From assembly GCA_030596145.1 (NCBI GenBank), contig JAUVKS010000085.1, positions 1-7,467 of the forward strand: a DNA stretch of 7,467 nucleotides, read 5' to 3'. The stretch is from Pseudomonadota bacterium (GTDB taxonomy: Bacteria; Desulfobacterota; Syntrophia; Syntrophales; JADFWA01). The translations under genes and the position numbers were made by a program. Under the pieces are notes generated by a model. It was given only the letters and a program-made list of their open reading frames with translations. It ran no database searches and had not been told where the DNA came from. Of this stretch, positions 4,756-7,467 are shown one piece after another (within the stretch, counting starts at the first letter, position 1; each line of letters begins with the position of its first letter).

Positions 4756-6330
4756 ATGCAAAAAGAAACGGAAAATAGGCGTGTCGCCAAAGCAGCTAGT
4801 GTGGTAGGTCTGGCAACACTTCTCAGCAGGATATTCGGCTTCATAAGGGACATGGTTGTAGCCGGATTTTTCGGGGCTGGTTTTGCCACAGACGCTTTTT
4901 TTGTCGCCTTCAGGATACCGAATCTTTTAAGGCGTCTCTTTGCTGAAGGGTCTCTTACCATATCCTTTGTACCCATCTTTACAGAATACCTGAAAAAAAA
5001 GTCGAAAGAAGATGCTATAGGACTGGCGAACACCGCTTTCACCCTGCTTTCCATCATACTTGTAATTGTCTCACTGGCGGGTATTTTCTTTTCTCCTCTG
5101 ATAGTCAAAATAATCGCACCGGGATTTTCAAAGGTACCTGACAAGTATGAACTTACAGTATTCCTGACACGGCTTATGTTTCCCTACATATTCTTTATCT
5201 CCTTGGTCGCGCTGTGTATGGGAATACTGAATTCCCTCAGACATTTTGCCGCTCCTGCCCTCGCGCCGGTTGTCCTTAACATTTGTATAATAGCTGCGGC
5301 CATTTTGCTCCGTAATCTGTTTCCTGAACCGATAATATCACTTGCCATAGGTGTAATAATCGGAGGCATTCTTCAACTCGCCATGCAGTTCCCCTTCCTG
5401 GTAAAGATGGGGGTAAAGCTAAGGCCCAGCTTCGACTTCAAACACCCCGGCATCAAGAGGATAGGCATACTGATGCTTCCAGCGGTATTCGGAGCAGCGG
5501 TTTATCAAGTAAATATATTTATAAGCACCCTTCTGGCATCGTTTCTTCCCGGTGGAAGCATATCATACCTGTACTACGCAGACAGGATAGTGCAACTCCC
5601 ACTCGGGGTTTTTGCCATAGCCGTTGGAACCGCATCGCTTCCCAGTTTATCGGAACAGGCCTCAAGCGGAGATCTCGAAGAGATGAAAAAAACCATCTCA
5701 TTTTCTCTGAGGCTGATCTTTTTCATCACCATACCGGCGATGATTGCCCTGATCGCTCTTCGCGTCCCGATAATCTCCGTCCTATTTCAGAGGGGGGAAT
5801 TCGATTGCCAGTCAACCATACTTACATCACAGGCCCTGCTTTACTATGCCGTCGGTCTCTGGGCCTTTTCGGGGGTAAGGGTGGTCGTCGCGGCATTCTA
5901 TTCATTACAGGACACAAAAACCCCTGTGAAGGTGGCAATTGCGGCATTATTTGTAAATGCTATCTTAAGCGTTATACTTATGTTCCCCATGAAGCATGGC
6001 GGACTGGCCCTGGCCACTTCTATTGCATCCGCTGTTAATATTATTATATTATTTTTCCTGCTCAAAAAGAAAATCGGGCAGTTCCTGGACAGGGAATTTT
6101 ATGGATCTATTTTCAAGGTCATTTTGTCGTCTCTGGCGATGTGGGGGACAATAGCACTTGTCAACTATATTTTTCCATGGAACAATGAAGGGCCTTTTAA
6201 CGAAAGGTTCATTATTCTCGTATTAGGAATAGCGGTCGGATTGAGTACATTTTTAATCGCTTCTTTTATTCTTAAAAGCAGCGAGATGATGACGGTATTC
6301 GAAATCGTAAAGAGAGAAAAAATACGGTAA
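4756..6330 (+). CDS. murJ: Lipid II flippase MurJ (MviN family)
   Basis: 524-residue polytopic inner-membrane protein of the MOP superfamily, about 14 predicted membrane helices, which flips lipid II from the cytoplasmic to the outer face for peptidoglycan synthesis. The N-terminal signature is clear: LLSRIFGFIRD (22-32), GAGFATDAFFVAFRIPNLLRRLFAEG (40-65, given by its ends). The residues matching E. coli Arg18, Arg24, Asp39, Arg52 and Arg270, needed for function, are present as Arg25, Arg31, Asp46, Arg59 and Arg277, a constant offset of seven. Other family blocks are YYADRIVQLPLGV (273-285), FQRGEFD (344-350) and FYSLQDTKTPVKV (381-393). Length is normal. ATG 4756 is preceded only by a weak GGA, and the leader overlaps the hairpin at 4685-4748, so translation may depend on coupling or on that fold. 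It ends the likely hydrolase-yggT-yggU-murJ operon. Confidence 0.97.
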   Translation: MQKETENRRVAKAASVVGLATLLSRIFGFIRDMVVAGFFGAGFATDAFFVAFRIPNLLRRLFAEGSLTISFVPIFTEYLKKKSKEDAIGLANTAFTLLSIILVIVSLAGIFFSPLIVKIIAPGFSKVPDKYELTVFLTRLMFPYIFFISLVALCMGILNSLRHFAAPALAPVVLNICIIAAAILLRNLFPEPIISLAIGVIIGGILQLAMQFPFLVKMGVKLRPSFDFKHPGIKRIGILMLPAVFGAAVYQVNIFISTLLASFLPGGSISYLYYADRIVQLPLGVFAIAVGTASLPSLSEQASSGDLEEMKKTISFSLRLIFFITIPAMIALIALRVPIISVLFQRGEFDCQSTILTSQALLYYAVGLWAFSGVRVVVAAFYSLQDTKTPVKVAIAALFVNAILSVILMFPMKHGGLALATSIASAVNIIILFFLLKKKIGQFLDREFYGSIFKVILSSLAMWGTIALVNYIFPWNNEGPFNERFIILVLGIAVGLSTFLIASFILKSSEMMTVFEIVKREKIR

Positions 6331-6340
6331 TGGACAGCTA

Positions 6341-6431
6341 ACCGTTTCAACTGTTTGAGCACGAAGTGCGAGTTTGCAGGATCGGGTTTTATACCCGACC
6401 GCAAACGGTGGTCCGCGTGAGGCGGGGCACC
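6341..6431. repeat. Structured intergenic repeat between murJ and serS
   Basis: Nested complements fill this stretch. ACCGTTT (6341-6347) pairs with AAACGGT (6403-6409). Inside, GTTTGC (6372-6377) pairs with GCAAAC (6401-6406) and TCGGGT (6382-6387) with ACCCGA (6393-6398) around TTTAT. GCAC/GTGC form a small stem at 6359-6369. A second hairpin follows: GGTG/CACC (6407-6410, 6428-6431) and CCGC/GCGG (6413-6416, 6422-6425). The outer and second stems share bases 6407-6409, so they are alternatives. It may combine two dispersed repeats and may end murJ transcription; the nearest T run, 6444-6448, is too distant for a classical terminator. Confidence 0.6.
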
Positions 6432-6549
6432 CTACAGAATCGATTTTTCAATTTAAGTATAGCAATCTCTTACAAAAATATTGACTTCATGGGGTCAAAA
6501 TGGTAGTTGGAAACGCGCTCCGACAAGAATATAAAAGAAAGGCTACGCC
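6432..6549. other. serS upstream region without a recognised signal
   Basis: A/T-rich stretch before serS. TTGACT at 6481-6486 resembles a -35 box, but 17 nt on there is only TAGTTG, so no promoter is called. AAAGG at 6538-6542 is a modest SD, 7 nt before the serS ATG. No small ORF with family features is visible. Confidence 0.4.
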
Positions 6550-7467
6550 ATGTTAGACATTAAACTTTTACGACAAAATATTGACCTTGTCCGAAGAAAA
6601 ATGCTGGAAAGGGATGTGGATATTGACTTGGACAGCTTTACCCGCCTCGATTCCAAAAGAAGAGATATTCTGCAGGAAGTTGAGACATTAAGGAGTGAAA
6701 GGAACAAGGGGGCAAAGGAAATAGGCCAAAGGAAGAAGAACAAGGAAGATGCCTCGGAACTTATAGACAAGATGAGCGAGGTCTCCACCCGGATAAAAGA
6801 ACTGGATGAATCTCTCAAGAAGACCGAGGATGATCTGCATAATCTACTGATGATCATCCCAAATATCCAGCATGAATCTGTTGTGTACGGAACAGGTCCG
6901 GAGGATAATTCTGTTGTGAGGGAGTGGGGAGAAAAACCAAAGTTCGATTTTGAACCAAAGCCTCACTGGGAAACAGGAGAAAATCTCAACATACTCGACT
7001 TCGCCAGGGGTGCCAGTATCGCAGGGGCAAGATTTACACTCTATCGGGGTATGGGCGCAACGTTAGAGCGGGCTCTGATAAATTTCATGCTCGACATGCA
7101 CACTTCTGATCATAATTACACCGAAGTCTTAACGCCCTTCATGGTAAATAAAGAAAGCATGACAGCTACGGGACAGCTCCCCAAATTCGCCGAGGATCTG
7201 TTCAAGATAGAAGGAATGGATTATTATTTAATACCTACAGCCGAGGTGCCAGTTACCAACATACACAGGGAAGAGATACTAAATGAAAAGGACCTTCCCT
7301 GCTATTATGTTGCCTATTCACCCTGCTTCCGAAGTGAAGCGGGTTCTTATGGAAAGGACACAAGAGGACTAATCAGACAACACCAGTTCAACAAGGTAGA
7401 GCTGGTAAAATTTACAACACCGGAAATATCCTACGATGAACTGGAAAAGTTGACTCTCAATGCCGAG
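6550..7467 (+). CDS. serS: Serine-tRNA ligase, N-terminal 306 residues (cut by window end)
   Basis: Class II seryl-tRNA synthetase, which charges tRNA-Ser (and tRNA-Sec where present) with serine using ATP. The frame is open from ATG 6550 to the last base. MLDIKLLRQN (1-10) is the typical N-terminus. Residues about 30-105 form the charged, heptad-like antiparallel coiled-coil arm that grips the long variable arm of tRNA-Ser. The catalytic core begins with GENLNILDFARG (143-154) and motif 1 around residues 171-199. The serine-binding loop TAEVP is at 230-234. Motif 2 is YSPCFRSEAGSYG (256-268) with the FRxE Arg and Glu, then DTRGLIRQHQF (270-280). Motif 3 and the last hundred or so residues lie beyond the window. 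It has a 219-bp spacer after murJ, so it probably has its own promoter. Confidence 0.97.
   Translation, partial: MLDIKLLRQNIDLVRRKMLERDVDIDLDSFTRLDSKRRDILQEVETLRSERNKGAKEIGQRKKNKEDASELIDKMSEVSTRIKELDESLKKTEDDLHNLLMIIPNIQHESVVYGTGPEDNSVVREWGEKPKFDFEPKPHWETGENLNILDFARGASIAGARFTLYRGMGATLERALINFMLDMHTSDHNYTEVLTPFMVNKESMTATGQLPKFAEDLFKIEGMDYYLIPTAEVPVTNIHREEILNEKDLPCYYVAYSPCFRSEAGSYGKDTRGLIRQHQFNKVELVKFTTPEISYDELEKLTLNAE

Noticed and set aside
4731..5144. 137-residue minus-strand frame over the start of murJ
   Set aside because: It is antisense to conserved MurJ helices, has no SD and no recognisable domain, and its start lies within murJ.
5805..6038. 77-residue + frame inside murJ, as a possible frameshift or nested gene
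   Set aside because: The MurJ reading frame is continuous and conserved across this stretch, so this is an out-of-frame shadow.
6403..6431. T-box riboswitch-like GGTGGT.CCGCG motif ahead of serS
   Set aside because: One base of the usual GGTGG-N-ACCGCG core is missing, the TGGT bulge would not fit the G discriminator base of tRNA-Ser, there is no stem I or specifier loop, and the stretch is explained by a simple hairpin.

Overview
The window is about 7.5 kb of ordinary bacterial chromosome holding eight protein-coding genes, two of them cut by the window edges. I see no rRNA, tRNA, CRISPR array, prophage or complete insertion sequence. All eight genes belong to recognisable families, mostly housekeeping. 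G+C looks moderate by eye. The gene set (RNase E/G, MurJ, the YggT and DUF167 pair, bacterial-type SerRS with a coiled-coil arm) fits a Gram-negative-type bacterium. The many small palindromic intergenic repeats make me think of Desulfobacterota (the former Deltaproteobacteria), but this is an inference that sequence searches should test.

Layout: 1-183 (+) is the C-terminal end of a Sua5/YciO/YrdC protein. A C-rich, palindromic spacer follows. 312-2036 (+) is a ribonuclease E/G with all catalytic and zinc-link residues and a basic C-terminal tail. 2037-2160 is a convergent spacer with two inverted repeats. 2161-2976 (-) is proC. 2977-3092 is a divergent control region with a tandem 14-bp repeat that builds a plausible proC promoter. 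3093-3884 (+) is an alpha/beta hydrolase. 3885-4070 is a 186-bp palindromic, MITE-like insertion flanked by an 8-9 bp target duplication. 4090-4392 (+) is yggT, 4419-4721 (+) is yggU (DUF167) and 4756-6330 (+) is murJ. 6331-6549 is a structured spacer. From 6550 (+) runs serS, cut by the window end.

How the genes fit together: hydrolase, yggT, yggU and murJ all point the same way with short gaps, apart from the inserted element, so they probably form or formed one operon of envelope-related and small conserved genes. MurJ flips lipid II for peptidoglycan synthesis. proC and the yggT/yggU pair are neighbours in many bacteria; here proC is turned the other way and separated from them by the hydrolase. 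RNase E/G, the Sua5-family protein and SerRS all serve RNA maturation or translation.

I find no undescribed multi-gene system. The most interesting signals lie between genes. The best is the insertion at 3885-4070: its target duplication contains the hydrolase stop codon, and removing it restores a tight stop-SD-start junction with yggT. Others are a repeat that encodes the C-terminus of the DUF167 protein and forms a hairpin just before murJ, an 11-bp core shared by two spacers, and the tandem-repeat promoter of proC.
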